The notes under the pieces are model-generated. The model ran no database searches. It was not told the DNA's origin and saw only the letters and a list, made by a program, of their open reading frames with translations. The translations under genes and the position numbers were made by a program. From Spirochaetaceae bacterium 4572_59 (lineage in GTDB: Bacteria; Spirochaetota; Spirochaetia; DSM-2461), in contig NBMC01000012.1 of the NCBI GenBank assembly GCA_002084805.1, forward strand, positions 1-40,339: a stretch of 40,339 bases of DNA, given 5' to 3'. Shown here piece by piece: positions 1-8,253 of this stretch (the stretch's first letter is position 1; each line of letters begins with the position of its first letter).

Positions 1-166
1 TGCAGAATCTCTCCGATCAGAAAGATTAAATAAAATCTAAGTGACAATAATAGACATCAAATGTTACTGTAACCAATAAAAATTCAGAATAGTGATAAAA
101 CAGACCTTCCCTATTTATAAACCATAGAAAAGCGAGAAAATATTCTTTGAAGAGTCCCTGTCAAAC
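1..166. other. window edge, no gene recognised
   Basis: AT-rich sequence downstream of the small minus-strand gene at 167-370. I see no convincing reading frame, hairpin with a U-tract or promoter. It may hold the 3' untranslated region of that gene or of a gene beyond the window edge. Confidence 0.4.
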
Positions 167-370
167 TCAATTCACCAGACCGGAATCACAGGCGTAATCG
201 TAGGCATCGGGATAATTATCAAGCTCGTACGTGGTAAGACTGAATAATCTGAAATGATCAAGTGGATGATCCTCCTTCAGATAAACCGCCTCTTCCCGGG
301 CATCATCATGATCCTCATAGACACCAACGATCTCTTCATTTTCTTCAATAAAATAAAATTTCTGAACCAT
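167..370 (-). CDS. small acidic protein of unknown function (67 aa)
   Basis: I do not recognise the family. The 67-residue product is strongly acidic (many Glu and Asp), opens with a short beta-like stretch (VQKFYFIEE), and has no signal peptide, membrane segment or Cys cluster, so it is probably cytosolic. It looks like a real gene because the ATG is preceded at ideal spacing by GGGAGG-ATTGA and because a plausible promoter (TTGACA, 16-nt spacer, TAAATT) lies upstream on the same strand. It is transcribed divergently from the nitroreductase at 503, and their -35 boxes sit 6 bp apart, so the two may share regulation. No function is proposed. Confidence 0.65.
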   Translation of the reverse strand: MVQKFYFIEENEEIVGVYEDHDDAREEAVYLKEDHPLDHFRLFSLTTYELDNYPDAYDYACDSGLVN

Positions 371-412
371 TCAATCCTCCCCCGCTATCGCAGCAGAACA
401 CCGTCTATTTTA

Positions 413-440
413 AATTTAGCACATTAACAGTGCTTGTCAA
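413..440 (-). promoter_or_regulatory. sigma-70-like promoter of the 67-aa gene
   Basis: Read on the minus strand: TTGACA (435-440), 16-nt spacer, TAAATT (413-418). The spacer is an inverted repeat, AGCAC-7-GTGCT (418-434), that would place a dimeric regulator between -35 and -10. The hexamers and repeat are seen directly; the operator role is inference. Confidence 0.5.
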
Positions 441-446
441 ATAACT

Positions 447-475
447 TTGACCCGAGAACGCAGAATTGCTATTAT
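447..475 (+). promoter_or_regulatory. sigma-70-like promoter of the nitroreductase gene
   Basis: TTGACC (447-452), exactly 17 nt, then TATTAT (470-475). The predicted start near 482 gives a leader of about 20 nt carrying the SD at 490-494. Its -35 box is back-to-back with that of the divergent 67-aa gene. Confidence 0.65.
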
Positions 476-502
476 GTTTCATATATAACAAGGAGATTAT
501 TA

Positions 503-1024
503 ATGGACCTGTTTGAAGCAATAGAAAAACGATTCTCTTACAGAAAAGAAATGGACCAGACCGAAATCCCTCTGGAAGATCTTAAAAAGATAGTACAGGC
601 GGGACTGGATGCCCCCTCCGGCGTTAATGCCCAAACCACAGGATTTATTATCATCAGAAATCCGAATGTTGTAAAAGCAATCAGAGAGATGCCAAAAGCC
701 AATGGATCCATGGCCACAGCAGCGGCCTATATTGCCTGTCATGTTGCCAGAAAACCGGTAGAGACCTATATGGATATGTCTTTTGATATTGAAGACTGTG
801 CCGCCGCAGTTGAAAACATGTTTCTGGCAACAACTGCCATGGGCTACGGGACAGTCTGGATCGATGGATGGCTCAGAAAAGACAACAGAGCCACCAAAAT
901 TGCCGAACTGACCGGCTTAGAGGATGACAGAGTCATCAGAATTATTCTTCCCATAGGTAAGATGCTCCAGGAGCAGGAAAAAAGAGTAAAAAAACCCTTT
1001 GAAGAAAGAGTCAGCGTGGTTTAA
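503..1024 (+). CDS. nitroreductase family protein
   Basis: Probable FMN-dependent NAD(P)H oxidoreductase of the nitroreductase fold, cytosolic, substrate unknown. The 173-residue product has the family hallmarks: an N-terminal Arg-Ser/Phe-Ser-Tyr-Arg element (KRFSYRKEM, near residue 8) that contacts FMN phosphate, the DAPSGVNAQ segment near residue 34, and a C-terminal GYGTVWIDGW region followed by a conserved IILPIGK strand. The frame stays open upstream to a TTG at 434, but the ATG at 503 has a strong SD (AAGGAG, 8 nt upstream) and fits the family's usual start, so I chose it. The last 14 bases overlap the convergent hrpB-like gene. Specific activity (nitroaromatic, quinone or flavin reduction) cannot be told from sequence. 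Confidence 0.85.
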   Translation: MDLFEAIEKRFSYRKEMDQTEIPLEDLKKIVQAGLDAPSGVNAQTTGFIIIRNPNVVKAIREMPKANGSMATAAAYIACHVARKPVETYMDMSFDIEDCAAAVENMFLATTAMGYGTVWIDGWLRKDNRATKIAELTGLEDDRVIRIILPIGKMLQEQEKRVKKPFEERVSVV

Positions 1025-3476
1025 CACGCCTGGTTGGAATAGCCTCATAGGGATCTTCCGGCCAGTAGTGTTTTGAATACCTGCCCCGCAGCTCTTTACG
1101 AACTTCCGGATAGGTGTTCTCCCAGAAGCTTTTAAGATCTCTTGTAACTTGAATAGGCCTTTGCGCCGGATTCAGCAAGCGGATAACAAGAGGCACCCGG
1201 CCAGCAATCAGAGGAGTTTCGCTTAAGCCGAAAAGCTCCTGAATCCTCACATCCAGAGCCGGCTGCCCGGGATTGCTGTAATCAATGCGGATATGGCTTC
1301 CTGAAGGGACAGTCAATCTCTCGGGGACTTTTTTGTCCAGAAAAGACTGCTGATTCCAGGTCAGAAGAGATTTCAATCCATCCTTCAGAGAACCTTCCAA
1401 ACGTCCATTAATGAGAAGCGGAGCAAACCAGTTTTCCAAAGATCCGATCAGAGCTTCTTCATCAAAATCGGGCCAGTCCGGATTTTCACTTACAAAACGG
1501 CAACGATTCAGATATTCCTGATCATTCCGTTTCCAGGGAAGAATAGAGAGCCCTTTCTTCCGGAGCACTCCTTTTAAATCCTCAAGAGACGCTGTGGCAC
1601 GAACCTTCTGTAGGGCTGTCTCACTCAGAATCAGATGACCGATGGAACGTACTTTCCTCGCCTTTAAGCGGTTTTTATCTTCATCCCAATGAAACTGTTC
1701 ACATTCACTGATGATCTCTTTACAGCTCTCATTTATCAGATCACGGCTCAGGGGAACACTCAGAAAAATGAGAGACTCACGCCCGGAGCCTCCGGTCTCT
1801 ACGGCCAGAAGAAATTCCGATCCCTGCAGAGAGTCCGAGTTAGATAAGCGGCAGCTGCCACCACCGGAAAGATGATAGGAGAGTCCATCCCTCAGTATTG
1901 CGATCCTGTCGGGGTAGGCCTGCAGGAGAAGTTCTGCCGCTACCTCCACTTTGAGAGCTTCAGGAGAGGGCTTTCCTTTCAGCAGGGATTCCCAGACCCT
2001 ATAAATATTTTTAACCAGAGGATGATTCCTGTCCCTGCCGTTTTTTAATGCATAGAGCCGGGAGTGAAGATCCGAATCCCTGTTCCGCCCCATCCAGTCC
2101 CGTTCAGAGAGAATGGCAGCCAGACAGCAGGCAGTCTGTTCCTGTTTTTTTTCACGCCCTGTCAAAACAAGATGAGCCAGGCGGGGCTGCAGTCCCATGC
2201 TGCACATTCGTCTGCCCGTTTCGGTCAAACGTCCCTCCCTATTCACAGCCTTCAGCATAAGAAGAAGTTTCCGGGCCTGATGATAGTGGGCTTTGGGTGG
2301 CATTTCCAGCCAGTTCAGGTCTTCCTCTGCCCTACATCCCCATAAGGCACTTTCCAGAACCAGCGAAGATAGATCACTTGTCAGGATTTCAGGGTCACGA
2401 AAATCATCCAGGCGGCGGTGAAAAATTTCAGACCACATCCTGAAACAGATTCCTTCCTGCACACGTCCGGCCCGGCCCATCCTCTGATCGGCCGAAGCTT
2501 TGGATATAGGGATGGTCTCCAAACGGGTCAAACCGCTGTGTCTGTTAAAAAGCGGCCTTCTCTCCAGGCCGCAATCGATAACGGCGCTGATACCGGGAAT
2601 GGTTAAACTGGTTTCAGCAATAGAGGTGGCTAATACTATTTTCCTGGAACCATCCGATCTGAAAACCTTCTCCTGGTCATTCAGAGAAAGCCTGCTGTAG
2701 AGAGGGAGGATCCGGCAGGTATTCAATAAAGAGAGATCTTTCAGATATGATTCCAAACGGCGGATCTCTCCCTCCCCGGGTAGAAATACAAGAACATCTC
2801 CCGGCCTTTCCTTTATTGCCTTTTGTATGACCGTGCTGACGGCAGAATTGTCGACTCTCAGATTAAGGGGATCAATCGTGTTGTGATACACCAGATCTAC
2901 GGGGAACATTCTGCCATGGGATTCCAGGAATTCCGCATGGTCAAATCTTTTTTTAAGAAGCTCTTTTTCTGCGGTGGCAGTCATGATAATGACCCTGAGA
3001 TCGGGACGCAGATTCTCCTGCACATCCAGCAGAAAAGCGTAGGAAAGATCAGTAAAAATATTCCGTTCATGAAACTCATCCAGAATAACAGCAGACACGC
3101 CACGCAGCTCGGGATCATCCTGAATCATCCGGACAAAGACACCCTCTGTAATAATCTCGAGTCTTGTATTTTTACCGCAGCGGCTCTCTCCCCTCACACG
3201 GTACCCCACTAAGCCGCCAGCGTTCTCCCCATACAAGCGGGACAGATATCCCGCAAGAGAACGTGCAGCCATCCGGCGTGGTTCCAACATCAGTATTTTA
3301 CCTTCACAAATACCGGAGCTTATAAGGAATGCCGGAACTCCCGTAGATTTTCCTGCTCCCGGTTCCGCCTGAATAACAAAACGGCTGGAACCATCCTCCC
3401 AGAGAGATTGCAGATTCGCTAGAATGGAATAAACAGGCAGGGCATGCAGAGCTTGGGGAAAAGGAGAGACATTCAT
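1011..3476 (-). CDS. hrpB: HrpB-like ATP-dependent DEAH-box helicase
   Basis: SF2 DEAH/RHA-type helicase, cytosolic, with the length and layout of bacterial HrpB (about 820 residues). Visible motifs: Walker A PGAGKST near residue 40, DEFH near 133, TAT near 166, a SIAETSLTIPG element near 285 and the arginine-finger motif QRMGRAGR near 331. The rest is the HA2-like winged-helix region and the HrpB C-terminal domain. Two ATGs lie two codons apart (3482 and 3476). The second is better placed behind AAGG, so I start there; the difference is two residues. It is divergent from the methyltransferase at 3525 and overlaps the nitroreductase 3' end by 14 nt. The RNA substrate of HrpB is not well defined in any bacterium. 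Confidence 0.9.
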   Translation of the reverse strand: MNVSPFPQALHALPVYSILANLQSLWEDGSSRFVIQAEPGAGKSTGVPAFLISSGICEGKILMLEPRRMAARSLAGYLSRLYGENAGGLVGYRVRGESRCGKNTRLEIITEGVFVRMIQDDPELRGVSAVILDEFHERNIFTDLSYAFLLDVQENLRPDLRVIIMTATAEKELLKKRFDHAEFLESHGRMFPVDLVYHNTIDPLNLRVDNSAVSTVIQKAIKERPGDVLVFLPGEGEIRRLESYLKDLSLLNTCRILPLYSRLSLNDQEKVFRSDGSRKIVLATSIAETSLTIPGISAVIDCGLERRPLFNRHSGLTRLETIPISKASADQRMGRAGRVQEGICFRMWSEIFHRRLDDFRDPEILTSDLSSLVLESALWGCRAEEDLNWLEMPPKAHYHQARKLLLMLKAVNREGRLTETGRRMCSMGLQPRLAHLVLTGREKKQEQTACCLAAILSERDWMGRNRDSDLHSRLYALKNGRDRNHPLVKNIYRVWESLLKGKPSPEALKVEVAAELLLQAYPDRIAILRDGLSYHLSGGGSCRLSNSDSLQGSEFLLAVETGGSGRESLIFLSVPLSRDLINESCKEIISECEQFHWDEDKNRLKARKVRSIGHLILSETALQKVRATASLEDLKGVLRKKGLSILPWKRNDQEYLNRCRFVSENPDWPDFDEEALIGSLENWFAPLLINGRLEGSLKDGLKSLLTWNQQSFLDKKVPERLTVPSGSHIRIDYSNPGQPALDVRIQELFGLSETPLIAGRVPLVIRLLNPAQRPIQVTRDLKSFWENTYPEVRKELRGRYSKHYWPEDPYEAIPTRRVKPR

Positions 3477-3524
3477 GTTCATACCTTAGCGTAACAGCCC
3501 TTTTTGTGCTACCTTCTTAAGAAT

Positions 3525-4754
3525 ATGAATAGCAAAGCACTGGAACGGCGGGTGAAAAAACACATCCTTGCCGGAAAACATACCATATTTATACCGGTCA
3601 TTCCCGGCCTTGAAGACACGGCCATTGAGGAATTGAAAACACTGAATCTGCAGGCAGAAAAAGAAAAAGAACCGGGTAGTCTCCTGGTAGAAGGAAGCAT
3701 GGAGGATATCTGGCGGATTGCCCTTCTCTCCCGTACAGCTTCAAAACTCTATCTCCGGCTCCTGTCATTTAAGGCGGAAGGATTCAGAGAGTTCCGTAAT
3801 AAAACGAACAGCTTTCCCTGGGAGCTTTATCTGAAAGAGGGATCAGAATACAGAATCCGTTTTTCCCTGACACATTGCCGCCTGCATGTGACCGATAATA
3901 TCGGCAAATCTTTGAACAGAAGCATAAAAGAACGTTTCGTAGAGATGAAAGGCAGAGCTCCCTTCCTTGTGGAAGAAAAATCTTCTCAAGTGGATGCATC
4001 AGTTCAGACAATACTGATACGAGGAGTGGATAACCATTTTGGCATCAGTCTGGATGCAGGTGGCGGTCCACTCTATGACAGGGGCTATCGGAAAAATGTT
4101 ACGGAAGCCCCCTTGAGAGAAACTCTGGCAGCCTCTTTATTACTGGCCGCGGGAATCTGTGAAAATACAAACATTATTGACCCCATGTGCGGCAGCGGAA
4201 CCTTCTCTCTGGAAGCAGCTTCCATCACATCAGGAATACCTGCCGGCTTGAAACGAACCTTTCCCTTTGAATACTGGCCTTCCTTTCGTAGCGCCCGTTA
4301 CAAATGGTTGCTGAATAATCAAATGAAGCAGATCAAAATGCCCTGTACACTTCTGTCATCTGACAAAGAAGGTGATGCCATAAAGGCAGCAAAGGCGAAC
4401 TGGGCGCTTTTATGGCAGTCCATTGAGGAGAAGTCTGATACAAAGGATTTCCACCTCCCCGAATCCCCCTTCAAAAAATTGGATTTCTTTCAATCCTCTC
4501 TAACGGCAGAGGAAGAGGAACAGGATACTCTTCTGATTCTGAATCCTCCCTATGGAATGAGAATGGAACTAAAGGATAAGTTGAATTTTTTCCGTATGAT
4601 CGGAAAGAAGATAAATGAAGATTACAAGGGTGTTCGCTGGGGCATTATTGCCCCCGGCCTGGATACGGAAAAAGCCTTTGCTCTCCATTGGGACAAGAAA
4701 ATACTCTTTAAAAACGGAGGATTGCCGGTCAGTTTTCTTATTGGTAAATCCTGA
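3525..4754 (+). CDS. THUMP-domain class I SAM-dependent RNA methyltransferase (RlmL N-terminal-like)
   Basis: Predicted N2-guanine rRNA or tRNA methyltransferase. The 409-residue product has an N-terminal ferredoxin-like/THUMP region (about residues 20-150: IPVIPGLEDTAIEELK, then RIRFSLTHCRLHVTDNIG). A Rossmann methyltransferase domain follows with the SAM motif DPMCGSGTFSLEA near residue 220 and the catalytic NPPYGMR motif near 340, typical of N6-A/N2-G enzymes. It matches the N-terminal half of RlmKL and stand-alone YpsC-type proteins. An in-frame TTG at 3504 would add seven residues; the ATG at 3525 is the likelier start, although no good SD is visible for either. Divergent from hrpB, convergent with the LOG gene. 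Target base not determined. Confidence 0.88.
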   Translation: MNSKALERRVKKHILAGKHTIFIPVIPGLEDTAIEELKTLNLQAEKEKEPGSLLVEGSMEDIWRIALLSRTASKLYLRLLSFKAEGFREFRNKTNSFPWELYLKEGSEYRIRFSLTHCRLHVTDNIGKSLNRSIKERFVEMKGRAPFLVEEKSSQVDASVQTILIRGVDNHFGISLDAGGGPLYDRGYRKNVTEAPLRETLAASLLLAAGICENTNIIDPMCGSGTFSLEAASITSGIPAGLKRTFPFEYWPSFRSARYKWLLNNQMKQIKMPCTLLSSDKEGDAIKAAKANWALLWQSIEEKSDTKDFHLPESPFKKLDFFQSSLTAEEEEQDTLLILNPPYGMRMELKDKLNFFRMIGKKINEDYKGVRWGIIAPGLDTEKAFALHWDKKILFKNGGLPVSFLIGKS

Positions 4755-4768
4755 AAAAGAGAGGGGAT

Positions 4769-5335
4769 CTATTTGACCCATTTATCCTCTGTAAGAGGAA
4801 CATAGGATTCCATTCTGTCTAAAAGCAGTATGGGATCCTCATCCACAATAAGGGTATCCTTGTGAGACTCCTTCATAAATCCCTGGTCCACTGAGTGATT
4901 AAGCTGCATCAGAAGAGGAGAATAATAGGATTTGGTATTGAGGAGGGCAACGGGTTTCTGATGGAACCCCAGCTGTGACCAGGTAAAGGCTTCCAGAATC
5001 TCTTCAAAGGTACCTATTCCGCCGGGAAGAGCGATAAATGCATCGGAAAGATCATGCATTTTCTGTTTCCGGCTGTGCATATTCTCTACAACTATGGTTT
5101 CGGCATGTTCAATATGAGGAACCATTTTATGAATGGCCTCGGGAATAATCCCCGTAACAGAACCGCCTTCATCCAAAACAATGGATGCCAGACGCCCCAT
5201 AATACCCACATTACCGCCACCATAAATAAGACGAAGGCCCCTTTTGGCAATTTCATGGCCCAGTGAGGCCGCTGATTTTGCATAAATTTCGTCAAATCCG
5301 CTGCTGGAACCGCAGAAAACACATATACTATTCAT
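4769..5335 (-). CDS. LOG-family nucleoside 5'-monophosphate phosphoribohydrolase
   Basis: A 188-residue cytosolic Rossmann-fold protein of the LOG / TIGR00730 group, which cleaves cytokinin riboside monophosphates or similar nucleotides to free base plus ribose 5-phosphate. Motifs: N-terminal ICVFCGSSSG, GGGNVGIMG near residue 40, the PGGIGTFEE catalytic signature near 104, and a conserved Arg-Lys pair (HSRKQKM). The ATG has no convincing SD, but a perfect TATAAT sits 6 nt upstream on the same strand, suggesting a leaderless or near-leaderless transcript. It is divergent from the NUDIX gene (48 bp between starts). The physiological substrate in spirochaetes is unknown. Confidence 0.9.
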   Translation of the reverse strand: MNSICVFCGSSSGFDEIYAKSAASLGHEIAKRGLRLIYGGGNVGIMGRLASIVLDEGGSVTGIIPEAIHKMVPHIEHAETIVVENMHSRKQKMHDLSDAFIALPGGIGTFEEILEAFTWSQLGFHQKPVALLNTKSYYSPLLMQLNHSVDQGFMKESHKDTLIVDEDPILLLDRMESYVPLTEDKWVK

Positions 5336-5341
5336 GCTTCA

Positions 5342-5347
5342 ATTATA
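5342..5347 (-). promoter_or_regulatory. -10 element of the LOG-family gene
   Basis: TATAAT on the minus strand with only 6 nt between it and the ATG at 5335. The -35 match at 17 nt is poor (TGTGAT). Position relative to the ATG would make the first transcribed base the A of the start codon. Confidence 0.4.
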
Positions 5348-5383
5348 CAGATGGATCCTAATCTATCACAGGAGAAAAAAAAT

Positions 5384-5875
5384 ATGTTTAAATACTGTCC
5401 CAATTGTGCCGCCCCCGCTTCAAAGTTTATAGATGGAAAAAAATTTCTTTGCGAAGAGTGCGGATTTCAGATCTATCACAACACCGCTGCAGCTGTCGCC
5501 GTTCTACTGGAATGGGAAGATCAGTATGTTCTATTGAAACGAGGCCGGGAACCCGGACGGGGAATGATGGATCTGCCCGGTGGCTTTGTCGATCCTGATG
5601 AATCGGCTGAAGACGCGTGCCGCCGGGAAATCAGAGAAGAGCTTGGTATTGAGATAAAAGATCTTCACTATCTTGCCAGCCATCATAATACCTATCCCTA
5701 TAAGGGAATCACATATAAAACCTGCGACCTCTTTTTTAGGGCAAAATGCTGTACTGCCGATTTTGTCCGACAGGAGAGCGAAATTGAAGAGATCAGCCTG
5801 ATAGATAAAGGTCAGCTTCCCGTAGAAGATTTTGCCTTTGAATCCATCAAAACTTTGTTGAAAAAGATAGTTTAA
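5384..5875 (+). CDS. NUDIX hydrolase with N-terminal zinc ribbon
   Basis: A 163-residue cytosolic pyrophosphohydrolase, probably on a nucleoside-diphosphate derivative. Residues 1-30 form a zinc ribbon (CPNC near residue 5, CEEC near residue 23). The NUDIX domain follows, with box G-x5-E-x7-REIREELGI at about residues 65-87, all key Glu present. The zinc ribbon plus NUDIX layout recalls NADH/ADP-ribose pyrophosphatases. An in-frame ATG at 5351 exists, but the ATG at 5384 sits 9 nt behind AGGAG and starts right before the zinc ribbon, so it is preferred. It is divergent from the LOG gene; both act on nucleotide derivatives, which may be coincidence. Confidence 0.88.
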   Translation: MFKYCPNCAAPASKFIDGKKFLCEECGFQIYHNTAAAVAVLLEWEDQYVLLKRGREPGRGMMDLPGGFVDPDESAEDACRREIREELGIEIKDLHYLASHHNTYPYKGITYKTCDLFFRAKCCTADFVRQESEIEEISLIDKGQLPVEDFAFESIKTLLKKIV

Positions 5876-5878
5876 GGT

Positions 5879-5908
5879 ACGACAGTACTGTCTTTGATTT
5901 GGTATGAT
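5879..5908 (+). promoter_or_regulatory. possible promoter of the ankyrin gene with palindromic operator
   Basis: ACGACA (5879-5884), 18-nt spacer, TATGAT (5903-5908). A perfect 12-bp palindrome, GACAGTACTGTC (5881-5892), covers the end of the -35 box. A nested inverted repeat (TTTGAT..ATGAT / ATCAT..ATCAAA) follows to about 5926. Confidence 0.35.
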
Positions 5909-5953
5909 CCTTAAAATCATGATCAAATATGTCATGTAATGGGGAGAGAATAA

Positions 5954-6724
5954 ATGCTTTCTTTGACCGAAACGATGAAAAAGGAAATTCGCAGCGCCTG
6001 CCGGGATCTACCAGAAGGGGAAGTGAACCGGATGATACGCCGGGGAGTGGCCCCTGAGACCCTCCTGATTCTGGGCTGCCAGACAAACTCTGTTCCTCTC
6101 ATCCGCCAGGCCCTTCAGTCCGGTGCCGATATCAACGGACGGGACAGGGAATCCTGGACGCCCCTGATGCATGCAAGCTATTACAGCAACAGGGAAGCCG
6201 TTTCCTATCTGCTGGAGCAGAAAGTCCGTATTCACAGCACAACCGACAGAGGCGAATCTGCCGTTGCTATCGCACGGACGGAAAGAATAGAACCGGTTAT
6301 AGACCTTTTTGAATCGAACCTGGAAGAAGTACGCCTGAAACATGCCGGCATCCTGATAGAAGCCATGACTATCATAGAGAAGGAAAGACAGAAACCGAAA
6401 GAACTGAGAGATAAAACCCTGCTGGCCCTCTCCTGTATAGACAGAGGCTATGTTTGGTGGGTGGGAGAGGAGTATCCTGAAAAAGTTATGAAACTCTTTA
6501 AAAAGGCCTGGGAACTGGATGCACGGGTCAGTGCTTTCCCCTATGCCTCCATTCTGGCATCCCAGGGACACCCTGAAAAATCTCTTGATATACTTGAAAT
6601 GATTCAATCCAGAAAATGGTCAACAATTCCCCGTGAGGGTATGATAGAGAGCGGTCTTTTCGAATGCCTGGAAAATCATCCCCGCTGGAAAAGAATTATC
6701 AACAGATGGGAGACTCACTCCTGA
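5954..6724 (+). CDS. ankyrin-repeat protein
   Basis: A 256-residue protein without signal peptide. About residues 40-115 contain two or three ankyrin repeats (TNSVPLIRQALQSGADINGRD, then a WTPLMHASYYSNREAVSYLLEQ unit, then a degenerate GESAVAIART unit), which usually mediate protein contacts. The C-terminal half (about 130-250) is helical and TPR-like (KVMKLFKKAWELDARVSA, GHPEKSLDILEM). The ATG has a good SD (GGGGAGAG, 6 nt upstream). The last 10 bases overlap the convergent lipoprotein gene. I see no enzymatic motif, so only an interaction or scaffold role can be suggested. Confidence 0.75.
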   Translation: MLSLTETMKKEIRSACRDLPEGEVNRMIRRGVAPETLLILGCQTNSVPLIRQALQSGADINGRDRESWTPLMHASYYSNREAVSYLLEQKVRIHSTTDRGESAVAIARTERIEPVIDLFESNLEEVRLKHAGILIEAMTIIEKERQKPKELRDKTLLALSCIDRGYVWWVGEEYPEKVMKLFKKAWELDARVSAFPYASILASQGHPEKSLDILEMIQSRKWSTIPREGMIESGLFECLENHPRWKRIINRWETHS

Positions 6725-7101
6725 ATCTCCTCTCTTAAAGTATCCAGTTGATCCCTTACTTCCTGAAGGACCTTAGAGCTTTCCTTTATTTGAGAATCCA
6801 TTCCTTCCAACTTTGTATTCAGATCTTCTAAAGATTTTTCAATGGGTATCAAACTCTTTTTCAGAGTCGGATCTTCCCCGCTGAAACTTTTTTCAAGGGA
6901 GCTTATCTGAAGGCGCAGATCATGAACAATAGCCGCTACATCCGGGATCTCTTTCATATGATCTGAGGGGATTTCCATTTCAATAATTGGAACCTCTCCT
7001 GCCTTCTCCTTTTCCGAATAGGAAGGCATCTTTTGAGTGCAGCCTGAATAGAAAAGATTAAAAGTGAATAGCAGAATTAGATACGTATATTTCCCTGTCA
7101 T
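6715..7101 (-). CDS. coiled-coil lipoprotein of unknown function
   Basis: A 128-residue predicted lipoprotein. A short hydrophobic signal ends in the lipobox FYSGC, so the mature protein would be acylated at Cys21. Residues about 60-127 are rich in Leu, Glu, Lys and Ile in heptad-like spacing (LRLQISSLEKSF, LEDLNTKLEGMDSQIKE, VRDQLDTLREEIQ), indicating a coiled coil. The first base lies directly after the stop of the MrfB-like gene on the same strand (7102), so it is probably the last gene of the mrfAB operon. No family recognised; a periplasmic structural or tethering role is inference. Confidence 0.7.
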   Translation of the reverse strand: MTGKYTYLILLFTFNLFYSGCTQKMPSYSEKEKAGEVPIIEMEIPSDHMKEIPDVAAIVHDLRLQISSLEKSFSGEDPTLKKSLIPIEKSLEDLNTKLEGMDSQIKESSKVLQEVRDQLDTLREEIQE

Positions 7102-8253
7102 TTAACTATTTTCCGATTGTTTCCGGATTTTTGCAAGAAGCCTGTTCCGCCTGTGCTGCAATTCAGCTTTTCTGCGGGGATCTCTTATGGGGAGTTCTCT
7201 GAGCAGCCGGTCCACAATGATTAAAGCACTGGAAAGATTTTTTCTGTGGTGCTCCAGATATTTGGCCAGCTCCGTTCCCGCATACAATCCGCTACGTTTC
7301 CGCAGTATAGACTCCCACAATCCTACGGCCCTGTCCCACTCCCCCCTTCGTTTCCAGTAAACAGACAGATAGGCCTCGGCACGGGGATCCCCCTTCCGGA
7401 TGGCTTGTTCCAACAGCTCAATTCCCAGGGGATTATCCCTTTCGGTCAGGAAGCGGCCAAGAGCAAAAAGATCCCGGAAGGGCTTTTGTTCCTCCGGATG
7501 GCTAAGAACATTTTCAAGATAGGTCAACAGATCTGCCATGCGTACAATATCCAGACGATTATGCTCAAATACCTGAGACATTGAGTCGGCATTATTATCT
7601 TTGAGGAAATTAAACCACATATCGGGAATTTCGCTGCCGGGGATATCCCCCTGACGGGGATTCTGCAAAAGAAAGGTCTCCGCCGTTCCCAAGCGGCAGT
7701 TGGGAAGAGTTCTCCTATAAAGCTTTCTGACCGGATACAGCAGATCCAGTTGTTCCGCAAATTCAAAGGGAATCCGGTTCATCAGAAAACGGGTCCTCAG
7801 AAGCGGACTGTCATAGGATTTTCCATTATAGGAGATGAGAAGCCCGGCCCGCTTAAAATCCTCTTTTAAAAAGTTCAGCATAAGCGGCTCTCCCGGATAA
7901 TCTCTTAAGAAGTACTGTGTCATAATAAAATCCGTACCTTCAGACCTTCCCAGCCCGATAAGAAAAGCAGTTGTTCCCGCCCCTCCGGAAAGCCCTGTGG
8001 TTTCCGTATCAAAAAAAAGCCAGTCCTCACGGGGAATATCTGAGGGTGCCAGATAAGTGGAAAGATTCAGATTTGCCAGGGGATCAGGCATCCGGATCTC
8101 CCGTTTCCATACATCTCTGTCCAAGGCGGTCCAGCCCGGAGGAATTTTTATCTCTTCATCTGAAATTGAAGCAGAGGCAGCCTGCTTGGGTATATTCTGA
8201 ATAGATTTGACTTTTTTCAGACGGCTTAAGCGTGCTGAAAGATCCGCTTTCAT
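7102..8253 (-). CDS. mrfB: YprB/MrfB-like DEDDh 3'-5' exonuclease with TPR-like tail
   Basis: Predicted 3'-5' exonuclease of the ribonuclease-H-like YprB family. Acidic motif I is FFDTETTGLSGG (Asp82, Glu84), motif II has Asp148 (YNGKSYDSPLL) and motif III is HNRLD (His231, Asp235), giving a complete DEDDh set. Residues about 255-383 look like TPR helices (AEAYLSVYWKRRGEWDRAV). In Bacillus subtilis the YprA-YprB pair is MrfA-MrfB, a mitomycin lesion repair pathway, and the gene order here is the same. I start at the ATG at 8253, which overlaps the mrfA stop as ATGA; an in-frame ATG at 8265 would add four residues. Assignment rests on motifs and gene order. Confidence 0.85.
   Translation of the reverse strand: MKADLSARLSRLKKVKSIQNIPKQAASASISDEEIKIPPGWTALDRDVWKREIRMPDPLANLNLSTYLAPSDIPREDWLFFDTETTGLSGGAGTTAFLIGLGRSEGTDFIMTQYFLRDYPGEPLMLNFLKEDFKRAGLLISYNGKSYDSPLLRTRFLMNRIPFEFAEQLDLLYPVRKLYRRTLPNCRLGTAETFLLQNPRQGDIPGSEIPDMWFNFLKDNNADSMSQVFEHNRLDIVRMADLLTYLENVLSHPEEQKPFRDLFALGRFLTERDNPLGIELLEQAIRKGDPRAEAYLSVYWKRRGEWDRAVGLWESILRKRSGLYAGTELAKYLEHHRKNLSSALIIVDRLLRELPIRDPRRKAELQHRRNRLLAKIRKQSENS

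Noticed and set aside
2823..3212. 129-codon plus-strand frame inside the hrpB-like gene
   Set aside because: It is antisense to conserved helicase motifs, with no SD and no recognisable protein. Long antisense frames of this kind occur across the window in strongly coding regions.
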